A DNA stretch of 47,347 nt from an uncultured Ruminiclostridium sp. (GTDB lineage: Bacteria > Bacillota > Clostridia > Oscillospirales > Ruminococcaceae). The stretch covers positions 1 to 47,347 of the forward strand of contig CANQKE010000017.1 in assembly GCA_947624435.1 (NCBI GenBank), written 5' to 3'. The notes beneath the pieces were generated by a model. The model searched no databases. It was not told the DNA's origin and saw only the letters and a program-made list of their open reading frames with translations. A program made the position numbers and the translations under genes. The stretch's first letter is position 1; each line of letters starts with the position of its first letter. Positions 7,981 through 15,047 of this stretch are shown here, piece after piece.

Positions 7981-9767
7981 GCATGAAAGAGCTGGAATAC
8001 CCGTTTGATGCGGGATATATATTAAAGAAAAAGCGTTCGATAAAGCGCGCGCTGCTCAGCGACGGGCGGCCCCGCACCGAAAAGCGCATAGCGGTGCTGG
8101 CGGGTTCTACCGCTAACGAGATAGTGGACATGCTGGAGCTGTTCTTGCTGGACATAGGAATAGCGCCGGTGTTCTATCTGTCGGAATATAACCGCTGGTG
8201 GCAGGACGCGGTATTCGGCGAGCCGGAGCTGGACAGCTTCGCGCCGGACGTGGTGTTTATCCATACTTCGCTGCGCAATATCACCGCTTTTCCCAAAATA
8301 GACGAGGATAAAGCGGCGGCTGACGCATTGCTTGACGCGGAGATGGAAAAATTCTCCGCCGCATGGGACGGGATAAAGAGCCGGTACAAATGCCCGATAA
8401 TACAGAACAATTTCGAGCTGCCGTTTTTCCGCATAATGGGCAACCGCGACGCTTACGACTATCGCGGCAGGGTGAACTTTGTGACAAGGCTGAACGCCGC
8501 GTTTGCAAAGCGCGCGGAGGAAAGCGACGGCTTTTATATCAACGATATAAACTACCTTTCCGCCTGCAAGGGGCTCGATAAGTGGAGCGATCCAGCCTGC
8601 TGGCACATGTATAAATACGCTATGAGCATACCGGAGATACCGGAGTTTTCCTATAATCTTGCGGCGATAATAAAATCACTGTTCGGCAAGAATAAAAAGG
8701 CGCTGGTGCTGGACCTTGACAATACGCTGTGGGGCGGAGTTGTCGGGGACGACGGCGTGGACGGTATAGAAATAGGACCGGAAACGCACATGGGGCAGGT
8801 CTACGCCGAATTTCAGCGGTATCTGAAACTTGTACGGGACAGCGGCGTAATGCTGACCGTATGCTCTAAAAACGACGTAGAAAACGCGATGGCGGGACTT
8901 AATCACCCCTCCGGCATTTTACGTCCGGACGATTTTGTGATGATAACCGCCAACTGGGAAAATAAGGACGCAAACGTCGCGGCGACCGCTGCCGGACTCA
9001 ACATAGGGGAGGACGCGCTGGTATTCGTGGACGATAATCCGGCGGAGCGGGCGATAGTGGCTTCCCAGCTGCCGGACGTGGCGGTGCCGAACATCGGCGC
9101 TCCGGAGGAATATATACGGGTGCTCGACCGCTCGCGGTTTTTTGAGATGACCTCTTTTTCCGGCGACGACTTAAAACGAAACGAGATGTACCGTCAGAAC
9201 GCGGCGCGTGCTGCTCAGCAGTCGAAATTTGCCGATTACGGCGAATATTTAGACAGCTTGGAGATGACCGCTGTGATAGACGATTTTCTTCCGGTGTATC
9301 TGCCGAGGATAACCCAGCTTACCAACAAGAGCAACCAGTTTAATCTTACCACCCGACGGTTCACCGAGGATGAAATGCGCGCCGTGTACTCCGACCCCGG
9401 ATATATCCGATTGTACGGCAGTCTTAAGGATAAATTCGGCGATAACGGCATCGTGTCGGTGGTGATAGGTAAAATAGACGGTGACAGCGTGGATATTATA
9501 CTGTGGCTGATGTCCTGCCGCGTGCTCAAGCGCGAAATGGAATATGCGATGCTGGACAGCCTTGCCGAGAGGGCAAAGGCGGCGGGCGCAAAAGAGCTTA
9601 TCGGGCATTATTATCCCACTCGCAAGAACGGAATGGTAAAAGAGCTTTACCGCGATTTCGGCTTTGAACAGGTAAGCTGCGACGAAGAGGGAAATACCTG
9701 CTGGCGGCTTGCATTAGACGGTTATACGCCGCGCACGGTCCATATAAAGATAGAAAGGAATGAATGA
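7977..9767 (+). CDS. FkbH-like HAD-IIIC protein (glyceryl-ACP loading type)
   Basis: A 596-residue cytoplasmic protein. Residues 38-200 form an SGNH-like N-terminal domain. The HAD phosphatase core follows, with LVLDLDNTLWGG (catalytic Asp246/248), CSKND and FVDDNPAER. A C-terminal GNAT-like domain (about 430-590) is last. This architecture is that of FkbH proteins, which take 1,3-bisphosphoglycerate and load glycerate on an acyl carrier protein as a thioester. The adjacent ACP gene, overlapping by 4 bases, is the obvious partner. The start is GTG 7977 (overlapping the previous stop), or ATG 7983; AAGGA at 7967 suits either. Product fate is inferred to be envelope acylation through the DHHW proteins. 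Confidence 0.87.
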   Translation: MSMKELEYPFDAGYILKKKRSIKRALLSDGRPRTEKRIAVLAGSTANEIVDMLELFLLDIGIAPVFYLSEYNRWWQDAVFGEPELDSFAPDVVFIHTSLRNITAFPKIDEDKAAADALLDAEMEKFSAAWDGIKSRYKCPIIQNNFELPFFRIMGNRDAYDYRGRVNFVTRLNAAFAKRAEESDGFYINDINYLSACKGLDKWSDPACWHMYKYAMSIPEIPEFSYNLAAIIKSLFGKNKKALVLDLDNTLWGGVVGDDGVDGIEIGPETHMGQVYAEFQRYLKLVRDSGVMLTVCSKNDVENAMAGLNHPSGILRPDDFVMITANWENKDANVAATAAGLNIGEDALVFVDDNPAERAIVASQLPDVAVPNIGAPEEYIRVLDRSRFFEMTSFSGDDLKRNEMYRQNAARAAQQSKFADYGEYLDSLEMTAVIDDFLPVYLPRITQLTNKSNQFNLTTRRFTEDEMRAVYSDPGYIRLYGSLKDKFGDNGIVSVVIGKIDGDSVDIILWLMSCRVLKREMEYAMLDSLAERAKAAGAKELIGHYYPTRKNGMVKELYRDFGFEQVSCDEEGNTCWRLALDGYTPRTVHIKIERNE

Positions 9768-10012
9768 CGATGGAAGAAAAAGAGGTATATGAGCGCCTAA
9801 ACGAGGTGTTCAGGGACGTATTCGACGACGACGAGCTGGAGGTAAACGCCGAAACCACAGCCGACGATATCGACGACTGGGACAGCTTGTCACATATCAC
9901 ACTTGTGAGCGCGGTGGAGGACGAATTCGGCATACGCTTCAAAATGGGCGAGGTCTCCGGCATGAAAAACGTCGGCGAAATGGTGGATATAATAATATCA
10001 AGAGCACAATAA
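9764..10012 (+). CDS. Acyl carrier protein paired with FkbH
   Basis: An 82-residue acidic protein with the carrier-protein fold. The phosphopantetheine serine lies in DDWDSLSHI at about residue 44. It differs from the housekeeping AcpP (12786-13019), which has GADSLDVV, so the two carriers are probably kept separate by their partners. Its ATG overlaps the FkbH stop (ATGA); a second in-frame ATG two codons later is an alternative. It is the last gene of the operon; no clear terminator was seen in 10013-10133. Confidence 0.88.
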   Translation: MTMEEKEVYERLNEVFRDVFDDDELEVNAETTADDIDDWDSLSHITLVSAVEDEFGIRFKMGEVSGMKNVGEMVDIIISRAQ

Positions 10013-10133
10013 AATATCATCGCTAGAAAACATATAAACAGTATGCAAAAACGTTCAAACCAATAGCAGGAAATTAGTGTAAAATCAGCTAAACTGCCCA
10101 AATAAAATACGGTTTTTTTGTCTATAATGCTCA

Positions 10134-10162
10134 TTGCTTTTATCCGATTATAATGGTATACT
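10134..10162 (+). promoter_or_regulatory. Promoter of surface protein gene at 10214
   Basis: TTGCTT (10134-10139), 17-base spacer, TATACT (10157-10162). GGAGG lies upstream of the ATG. The rest of the 10013-10213 spacer is AT-rich and shows no gene. Confidence 0.72.
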
Positions 10163-10213
10163 ATCTAATAGGCACTAGTGTGTCCAATGAAAATTTTTGG
10201 AGGATAAAAGACA

Positions 10214-11077
10214 ATGAAGCTTAGAAAAATCATGGCAGGCGTAGTTGCTTCTGCTATAGCAGTAAGCGCACTTGCCGTAAGCACTTTCGCTTACCCCGAT
10301 GATACCGATTTCAAGGCAGGCAAGACCGATGCAGGTCTGTCGATCCAGGGCAACAACTGGCTGGTACAGCTTTACAACACCGGCAACCCCGATGAGAATA
10401 AGCCCGCTGTTGATTACGGCGTAGACCTTTCCAAGGTTACCGGCGTTAGAGTTACCTGGCATGTTGCAGATGACGGTATGTCCCGTGAGTCGTGGGACGG
10501 TTCGGTAGGCGGCGCGCTCGTATTTTCTGTTAACGGCGGCGACATCGCAACCGGCACCGACCTGTACACCAAGTACAACTGGCCCGGCACCGCAGATTTC
10601 TGGGGCGTAACCGATGAAGAGCTGGGAATTGACACCACAGCACCGGAAAAGGCTTTGACCACAAAGACCCTTGGCGATTACACCTATAGTGTAGAGATGA
10701 ACAACGTACTTCCCAACCCGTTTGTAGAAGACGGCGTTAAGGAAGTAGGATGCTTCCAGATCTGCTTACAAGAATGGGGTTCTGCTCTGGTTGCTCAGCA
10801 CGTAGACAAGATGGAAGTTCTTGATACCGACGGCAACGTTCTTATCGCGTTTGATGAGCTCGGCAAGAAGATCGAAGACACAGCAACTGAAGAGCCCGAA
10901 GAGCCCGCTCAGTCTGAAGAGCCCGCAGAGTCCGAGACTCCCGCAGAGCCCGAAGCTCCTACCACCGGCGACTCCAGCAAGCCCAGCACCAACACCGGTG
11001 CAGAAGGCATTGCAGTTGTAGCAGGCGTAGCAGTTCTCGCAGCAGGTGCAGCAGTTATAGCTAAGAAGAGAAAGTAA
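10214..11077 (+). CDS. Exported surface protein with sorting-like C-terminus, paralog 1
   Basis: A 287-residue protein with a clear signal peptide (MKLRK..., cleavage probably after STFA, residue 26). A globular domain of about 190 residues follows, then a Glu/Pro/Ser-rich linker (EEPAQSEEPAESE-type) and the tail TGDSSKPSTNTGAEG plus a hydrophobic Ala/Val segment and KKRK. The tail mimics a sortase signal without LPxTG. The globular domain is shared with the minus-strand gene at 34396-35262: GVDLSK, DDGMSRESWDG, FWGVTD and NPF plus WGS segments align in order. I do not recognise the domain; a beta-rich ligand- or carbohydrate-binding module is a guess. It is a single-gene unit with its own promoter and terminator. 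Its third-position bases differ from its GC-ending neighbours, as in highly expressed genes. Confidence 0.75.
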   Translation: MKLRKIMAGVVASAIAVSALAVSTFAYPDDTDFKAGKTDAGLSIQGNNWLVQLYNTGNPDENKPAVDYGVDLSKVTGVRVTWHVADDGMSRESWDGSVGGALVFSVNGGDIATGTDLYTKYNWPGTADFWGVTDEELGIDTTAPEKALTTKTLGDYTYSVEMNNVLPNPFVEDGVKEVGCFQICLQEWGSALVAQHVDKMEVLDTDGNVLIAFDELGKKIEDTATEEPEEPAQSEEPAESETPAEPEAPTTGDSSKPSTNTGAEGIAVVAGVAVLAAGAAVIAKKRK

Positions 11078-11097
11078 TTTTCCCGAATAATTAAAAC

Positions 11098-11136
11098 AAA
11101 GCAGAGTCGGCAATAGTCGGCTCTGTTTTGATTTTT
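11098..11136 (+). terminator. Terminator of surface protein gene
   Basis: cagagtcgg (11102-11110) pairs with tcggctctg (11117-11125) with two G-T pairs, extended by A/T pairs. It is followed by TTTTGATTTTT. Confidence 0.75.
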
Positions 11137-11205
11137 GGGGCTCTGCCCCCATACCTCTTTTTTGGGGCTCCGCCCCAAGCCCCCTTTTATGGGGGCTCCG
11201 CCCCC
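11137..11205 (+). repeat. Cluster of GC-rich short palindromes
   Basis: Three small hairpins in 70 bases: ggggctctgcccc (11137-11149), ggggctccgcccc (11164-11176) and gggggctccgccccc (11191-11205). The same family recurs near 11776, 12050, 38540, 38817 and 38842, always in the two long non-coding spacers. They look like REP-type palindromes. Confidence 0.75.
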
Positions 11206-11280
11206 CCCTCAGACCCCCTGCCAGAGGGCAGGTTGCCCTCTGGACTCCCCGATTTTGGGTATTATCTATACGTATATAGT

Positions 11281-11340
11281 ACACGGGATTATCCTTATCC
11301 CGTTGCTTAACCTCCGCTGATTCCTCCGACAGGACACCGC
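11281..11340 (+). repeat. Short repeat unit (first of three related copies)
   Basis: Contains gggattatccttatccc, then acctccgctg and ctccgacaggacaccgcg. The same block is found at 11390-11449 and 38074-38133 inside the long repeat copies. The spacer 11206-11280 between palindromes and this unit shows nothing else. Confidence 0.7.
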
Positions 11341-11376
11341 GTCCGTCACTTGATCTTTTTCTTTTTCAGATATACC

Positions 11377-12071
11377 GGTGCATACGAAATACAAGGGATA
11401 ATCCTTATCCGAATTTATTCACCTCCGCTGGCCTCTCCGACAGGACACCCAGGATAGGGGAAAGGCGACCTACGGTTCCTTTCCCCTACCCTCGGTTTCC
11501 TTTCGGACTTTTCTTCCTCACCCGACCCCTATCCGTCCCTTTATTCACGTCGCAGGCTCTTCCTATCCGCCGCATATTATAAATTTCTGTTACGGCTACG
11601 GTTTTTCTTTTTTCTTCCTATGGAGGGCGCTTGATAACTCCGAAATACAGTACGTCGGTTGAGTTGTACAGACTCATTTGGCTGCTTGGCTTAGGCATTA
11701 TAAAGTTCTTTTATTATCATATTGTTCTTTTGACCATGCGTTTTTTCCCGCCCACCCACCCTTTTTGTGTGGGGCTGTCGCCCCACGCCCCGATTTTTTA
11801 TTTTGTGATACCGATATACTCATGTTTGCGGACAGTTTACAAACCCGTGCTTTTTTTGGGCGGAGCCAAATCCTGATCAATTGGGCATGCCCTTACTTCC
11901 TTTTTGAGTTATGTCCTTAATCCTCGCCGAGTGCATGTTATTCTCAGAATCTTATATATTTATACAAAATTCTCCCTCCCCTTTATGGGGAGGGAGAATT
12001 TTGTAGTCACATAAGGGGCCTGGGGAGCAATCTGCTCCCCAGCGGGGGTTGGGGGGCAGAGCCCCCATAAA
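11377..12071 (+). repeat. Long dispersed repeat, copy A (about 0.7 kb, non-coding)
   Basis: Matches 38061-38836 in the same orientation through a series of conserved blocks: 11377-11449, 11493-11520, 11615-11745, 11775-11860 and 11905-12071. Between blocks the sequence differs or has indels. No reading frame is conserved across the copies. It fills the spacer between two convergent genes. It ends in three stacked hairpins: the 18-bp one at 11964-12004, ggggagca/tgctcccc, and a ggggggcagagccccc palindrome. Confidence 0.8.
11964..12004. terminator. Bidirectional terminator hairpin inside repeat copy A
   Basis: An 18-bp perfect stem, acaaaattctccctcccc/ggggagggagaattttgt, loop TTTAT. The A-tract on one arm and T-tract on the other suit termination from both sides, as needed between convergent genes. 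In copy B (38732-38769) one C-G pair is replaced by A-T. Confidence 0.7.
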
Positions 12072-12076
12072 AAGTC

Positions 12077-12577
12077 TTAAATAGCAACACCCATTAACAT
12101 CTCATAAATATTTATTATCTCTATACCCTTTTCTCTCGCCATTCTGACAGTCTGCGAAGTGCCGCTGCGTACGGTTACGCCGTCAAAATAACACACGCAG
12201 CAATCTCCGTACTCCACCAGCCTCGCGTTGCGCTTTTTCATGCAGTCGGAGGTGTAAGTATCGCTCACTATCTCGGTGGAATCGGCGCTTTCCATTATCG
12301 AATAATACATGCGCTTGTCTTCGTCGTTCCATTTCAGCGTTTGCTGCTCAGGCGGGCAGGGAAGAACTAAGTGCAGCTTTACCTGCGGGGCTTTGCGCTT
12401 CTTTTGGTAGAGTATCATGTTAGCGCAAAGAGTGTCCCAGCCGAGCGCGCCGCCGCAGTAAAAGTCCTGCGCGCCCTTTCGTATAAGCTCGTCTATCACC
12501 CCGTCAAGCAACTCATGCACCTGCGCTGTATTGTCGCCTTTAAGCCTGCGATGACCGGTGAAACATACGTTTTTCAA
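12077..12577 (-). CDS. SLOG-family protein (YpsA/DUF1273-like)
   Basis: A 166-residue Rossmann-like protein. The N-terminal TGHRR motif, the nucleotide-binding GGALGWDTLCA (about residues 43-53), LVLPCPPEQQ and a later KKRNARLVEYGD are those of SLOG proteins, thought to bind nucleotides or nucleotide derivatives; the biological role is unsettled. Start choice: ATG codons at 12634 and 12592 have no ribosome site and lie in or before a terminator. TTG at 12577 is 8 bases after GGAGG and gives the family-typical beginning MKNVCFTGHRR. It stands alone and converges with the surface-protein gene across repeat copy A. Confidence 0.8.
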   Translation of the reverse strand: MKNVCFTGHRRLKGDNTAQVHELLDGVIDELIRKGAQDFYCGGALGWDTLCANMILYQKKRKAPQVKLHLVLPCPPEQQTLKWNDEDKRMYYSIMESADSTEIVSDTYTSDCMKKRNARLVEYGDCCVCYFDGVTVRSGTSQTVRMAREKGIEIINIYEMLMGVAI

Positions 12578-12590
12578 TATATTTTCCTCC

Positions 12591-12630
12591 ATAAAATAAA
12601 AGCCAGCCGTATCAAGAATCAATACGGCTG
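12591..12630 (-). terminator. Terminator just upstream of the SLOG gene
   Basis: On the minus strand cagccgtat/atacggctg (plus 12604-12612 and 12622-12630) is followed by GCTTTTATTTTAT. It would stop transcripts coming from acpP. Because it ends only 13 bases before the SLOG start, it could also attenuate that gene. Confidence 0.7.
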
Positions 12631-12737
12631 ACACAGGTTGACCAGTGATCCGCGATATTCTCTTTCAGGTCTGAATAAACCGCGATACGATAAAACCGTT
12701 CGTTACGCCAAAAGCCTATCAAACTTAATTTTATCGT

Positions 12738-12770
12738 CAAGAGCCGCCGACGTTTATGCTGCGGCTCTTG
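12738..12770 (-). terminator. Hairpin after acpP
   Basis: caagagccgc (12738-12747) pairs exactly with gcggctcttg (12761-12770), 15 bases after the acpP stop. The following minus-strand bases are only moderately T-rich, so it may be a partial terminator or a 3' stability hairpin. The rest of 12631-12785 shows nothing. Confidence 0.65.
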
Positions 12771-12785
12771 CGGGCGTCGTTAAAA

Positions 12786-13019
12786 TCAGTTGTCGGTGTT
12801 TGCTTCGATATAGTTTACAATATCGCCGACAGTCTTTATCTTAGCTACCTGATCGTCGGGTATCTCAATATCAAATTCTTCCTCAAAGCTCATGACCAGA
12901 TCCACCACGTCCAGCGAATCAGCGCCGAGATCGTCGGTAATGGACGCAGACTGCGTAACCTTATCCTCATCAACATCAAGCTGATCTACAATGATAGATT
13001 TAACTTTCTCAAATATCAT
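12786..13019 (-). CDS. acpP: Acyl carrier protein (fatty-acid synthesis)
   Basis: A 77-residue acidic carrier protein. The serine that receives 4'-phosphopantetheine lies in the canonical [15 protein letters not shown] (Ser at about residue 35). It carries growing acyl chains for the Fab enzymes encoded upstream. A perfect GGAGG sits before the ATG and a consensus-like promoter 57 bases further up, so it can be expressed apart from, and more strongly than, the acc/fab genes. In many Firmicutes acpP lies next to fabH or fabK; here it closes the cluster. Confidence 0.95.
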   Translation of the reverse strand: MIFEKVKSIIVDQLDVDEDKVTQSASITDDLGADSLDVVDLVMSFEEEFDIEIPDDQVAKIKTVGDIVNYIEANTDN

Positions 13020-13075
13020 TATGTTTTCTCCTCCGTTTCTTAAAAAATCCCCAATTAGGAATCTTTCCGCTATTT

Positions 13076-13104
13076 ATTATAAGGCATAAACGAAAAATAA
13101 TCAA
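13076..13104 (-). promoter_or_regulatory. Promoter of acpP
   Basis: Minus strand TTGATT (plus 13099-13104), 17-base spacer, TATAAT (plus 13076-13081). It lies in the 192-base accA-acpP gap, which otherwise shows no gene and no clear accA terminator. Confidence 0.82.
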
Positions 13105-13211
13105 GACTGTTTGGGATAAAAATTACAAAAAAGTTGTATAAAAAATCAGGCGGTATTTCGTCAGTTTATACAATTATTACAAATTTCATCAAAATCGCCC
13201 AAAAACCCGTA

Positions 13212-14015
13212 TTATTCGTCAAATTCGCCTATCCTGCGGAACTTCTTGTAGCGGTTGTCCAACAGAGTGGGAATATCCACCTCAGACAGCCTTGTCACCG
13301 CGTCCATAAGATATTCCGAAATATTGTCGGCGGTAAGATTCGGGTCGTTGTGCGCGCCGCCCGCCGGCTCCGGTATGATCTTATCGCATACGCCGAAGCG
13401 TACAAGATCCTCCGCCGTTATCTTCATCAGCTCCGCCGCCTCTTTCTCGCGGGAGGGGTCTTTCCACAGTATCGAGGCAAAGCCGCGCGGCGAGATCACC
13501 GAGTACAGCGCGTTTTCCAGCATGGCAAGCTCGTCGCATACCGCTAATGCCAAAGCGCCGCCGCTGCCGCCCTCTCCGAGCACCACCGAGATGACCGGAG
13601 TTTTAAGCGTCATAAATTCCGCAATATTTTCCGCGATAGCCTCGCCCTGTCCGCGCTTTTCCGCGTCTACTCCGCAAAATGCGCCGGGAGTGTCCACCAG
13701 GCATATTACCGGCCGGTGGAATTTCTCCGCCTGCTTTGCCAGCCTTAACGCTTTGCGGTAGCCCTCCGGGTGGGGCATTGAAAAGTTGCTCTTCTTGTTT
13801 TCGTCAAGATCGCGCCCCTTTACCTGCGCTATCACCGTGACCGGCACGCTGTTCAGCGTCGCTATCCCCGCAAGGATAGCCGCGTCGTCGCCGAAACGCC
13901 TGTCCCCGTGAAATTCCGTAAAGTGATGGAATATCGCGGGTATATAGTCGTTGACGGTAGGACGGTTCTTCTGACGTATTATTTCAAGCCGCTGCGTTGC
14001 GGTCAGATTAGACAT
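13212..14015 (-). CDS. accA: Acetyl-CoA carboxylase carboxyltransferase, alpha subunit
   Basis: 267 residues of the crotonase-like carboxyltransferase alpha chain, which with AccD transfers CO2 from biotin to acetyl-CoA to form malonyl-CoA. Typical segments are FHGDRRFGDD, GHPEGY-like MPHPEGYRKALRLA, LVDTPGAFCG and GEGGSGGALAL (oxyanion-forming glycines). It lacks the roughly 50-residue N-terminal extension of E. coli AccA, as is common in Clostridia. It begins 4 bases after accD, so the two subunits are probably translated in a coupled way. It is the last gene of the main transcript before the acpP promoter. Confidence 0.95.
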   Translation of the reverse strand: MSNLTATQRLEIIRQKNRPTVNDYIPAIFHHFTEFHGDRRFGDDAAILAGIATLNSVPVTVIAQVKGRDLDENKKSNFSMPHPEGYRKALRLAKQAEKFHRPVICLVDTPGAFCGVDAEKRGQGEAIAENIAEFMTLKTPVISVVLGEGGSGGALALAVCDELAMLENALYSVISPRGFASILWKDPSREKEAAELMKITAEDLVRFGVCDKIIPEPAGGAHNDPNLTADNISEYLMDAVTRLSEVDIPTLLDNRYKKFRRIGEFDE

Positions 14016-14019
14016 AATA

Positions 14020-14898
14020 TCACCCCTTAGGCTGCTCTTTTTTGAAATTGTGCAGTCTTAATATGTTCGACAGTGCCTTTCTCATCGACTTTCTGTCCAC
14101 TATAGCGTCTACAAAGCCGCTCTCCAGCAAAAATTCCGCCGTCTGAAAGTCGTCCGGCAGCCGCTGACGTATGGTGTCCTGTATAACTCTGCGCCCCGCA
14201 AAGCCGATAAGCACTTTCGGTTCAGCTAAGATTATATCCCCCAGACTTGCAAACGACGCGGTAACTCCGCCGGTGGTGGGGTCGGTCAGCACCGTTATAT
14301 ACAGTCCGCCCGCGTCGGAATGACGCTTTACCGCACCCGCGGTCTTTGCCATCTGCATAAGGGAGATTATCCCCTCCTGCATACGTGCTCCGCCGGAAGC
14401 GGTAAACATTATCACCGGCAAATGCTGCTCGGTCGCGTACTCGAACGCGCGGGCTATCTTTTCACCTACCACGCTGCCCATGCTCGCCATCATGAAGTTG
14501 GAATCCATTATGCCGATGACCGCGCGGTAGTTGCGTATCCTGCACTCTCCGGTGATTATCGCGTCGTTTATCCCGTTAGTCTCCTGCAAGGAGCGTATCT
14601 TCTTTTCATAATCGGGGAAACCTATCGGATTTTTCGAGCGCATGTTTTCGTCGAACGGGATAAAGCTGTCGGGGTCCGTCGTTATCTCCAGCCTTTCCCG
14701 CCAGGTAAGCCGGGCGTGATAGCTGCATACCGGACAGGTCTTGCGCAGCGATATGAATTCGTCCATGTAAAACACGCTTTGGCAGCGCGGACACTTGAAC
14801 ATCAGATCCTTAGGTATCTCCGGCGCAGGCTCCGCGTTCTGTTCGCTCTTTTCCTCGTTAAAACGGTCCTTGACCATTTTGAACAGATCTTCGATCAT
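14020..14898 (-). CDS. accD: Acetyl-CoA carboxylase carboxyltransferase, beta subunit
   Basis: 292 residues. An N-terminal zinc ribbon (CPRC at about 38-41 and CPVC at about 57-60) precedes the crotonase-like core with FTASGGARMQEG and PTTGGVTASFA. It pairs with AccA. The only in-frame start is ATG 14898; the codons above it run quickly into a TGA. No ribosome site lies just upstream. Instead a perfect AAAGGAGG is at 14931-14938, separated from the ATG by the last hairpin of a structured repeat (14911-14929). Folding of that hairpin would bring site and start within about 13 bases, so expression may depend on RNA structure. Confidence 0.95.
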   Translation of the reverse strand: MIEDLFKMVKDRFNEEKSEQNAEPAPEIPKDLMFKCPRCQSVFYMDEFISLRKTCPVCSYHARLTWRERLEITTDPDSFIPFDENMRSKNPIGFPDYEKKIRSLQETNGINDAIITGECRIRNYRAVIGIMDSNFMMASMGSVVGEKIARAFEYATEQHLPVIMFTASGGARMQEGIISLMQMAKTAGAVKRHSDAGGLYITVLTDPTTGGVTASFASLGDIILAEPKVLIGFAGRRVIQDTIRQRLPDDFQTAEFLLESGFVDAIVDRKSMRKALSNILRLHNFKKEQPKG

Positions 14899-14910
14899 AT
14901 ACTTATAACC

Positions 14911-15027
14911 ATGCTTTCAAAGAAAGCATTCCTCCTTTCGAGTTTTGTGCGGTTTTGCGAAGCAAAATTGCCGACCGTATTCGGCAAAGCGCAAAACTCA
15001 CAGTCTTAAAAATTTATTTTTAAGACT
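14911..15027 (-). repeat. Structured dispersed repeat, copy 2 (between accC and accD)
   Basis: Minus-strand copy of the element at 3498-3613, lying in the sense direction inside the acc transcript. Stems read agtcttaaaaat/atttttaagact, gagttttg/caaaactc, gccga/tcggc, ttttgc/gcaaaa and atgctttc/gaaagcat. Relative to copy 1, changed bases in at least four stems are matched by changes in their partners. Two further changes create the AAAGGAGG ribosome site of accD, absent from copy 1. The element makes the accC-accD gap (148 bases) far longer than any other in the cluster. Confidence 0.87.
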
Positions 15028-15047
15028 TATCTTCCCTAAATCGCCGA

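Noticed and set aside
11631-11920. Plus-strand open frames of about 80 codons in repeat copy A
   Set aside because: Two overlapping frames, no ribosome site, and the peptide similarity to copy B covers only the DNA-conserved block.
14903-14929. Eight-codon upstream frame before accD (starting ATG CTT TCT TTG)
   Set aside because: Its ATG is only one base after AGGAGG, too close for good initiation, and it lies in a stem; the structural explanation is preferred.
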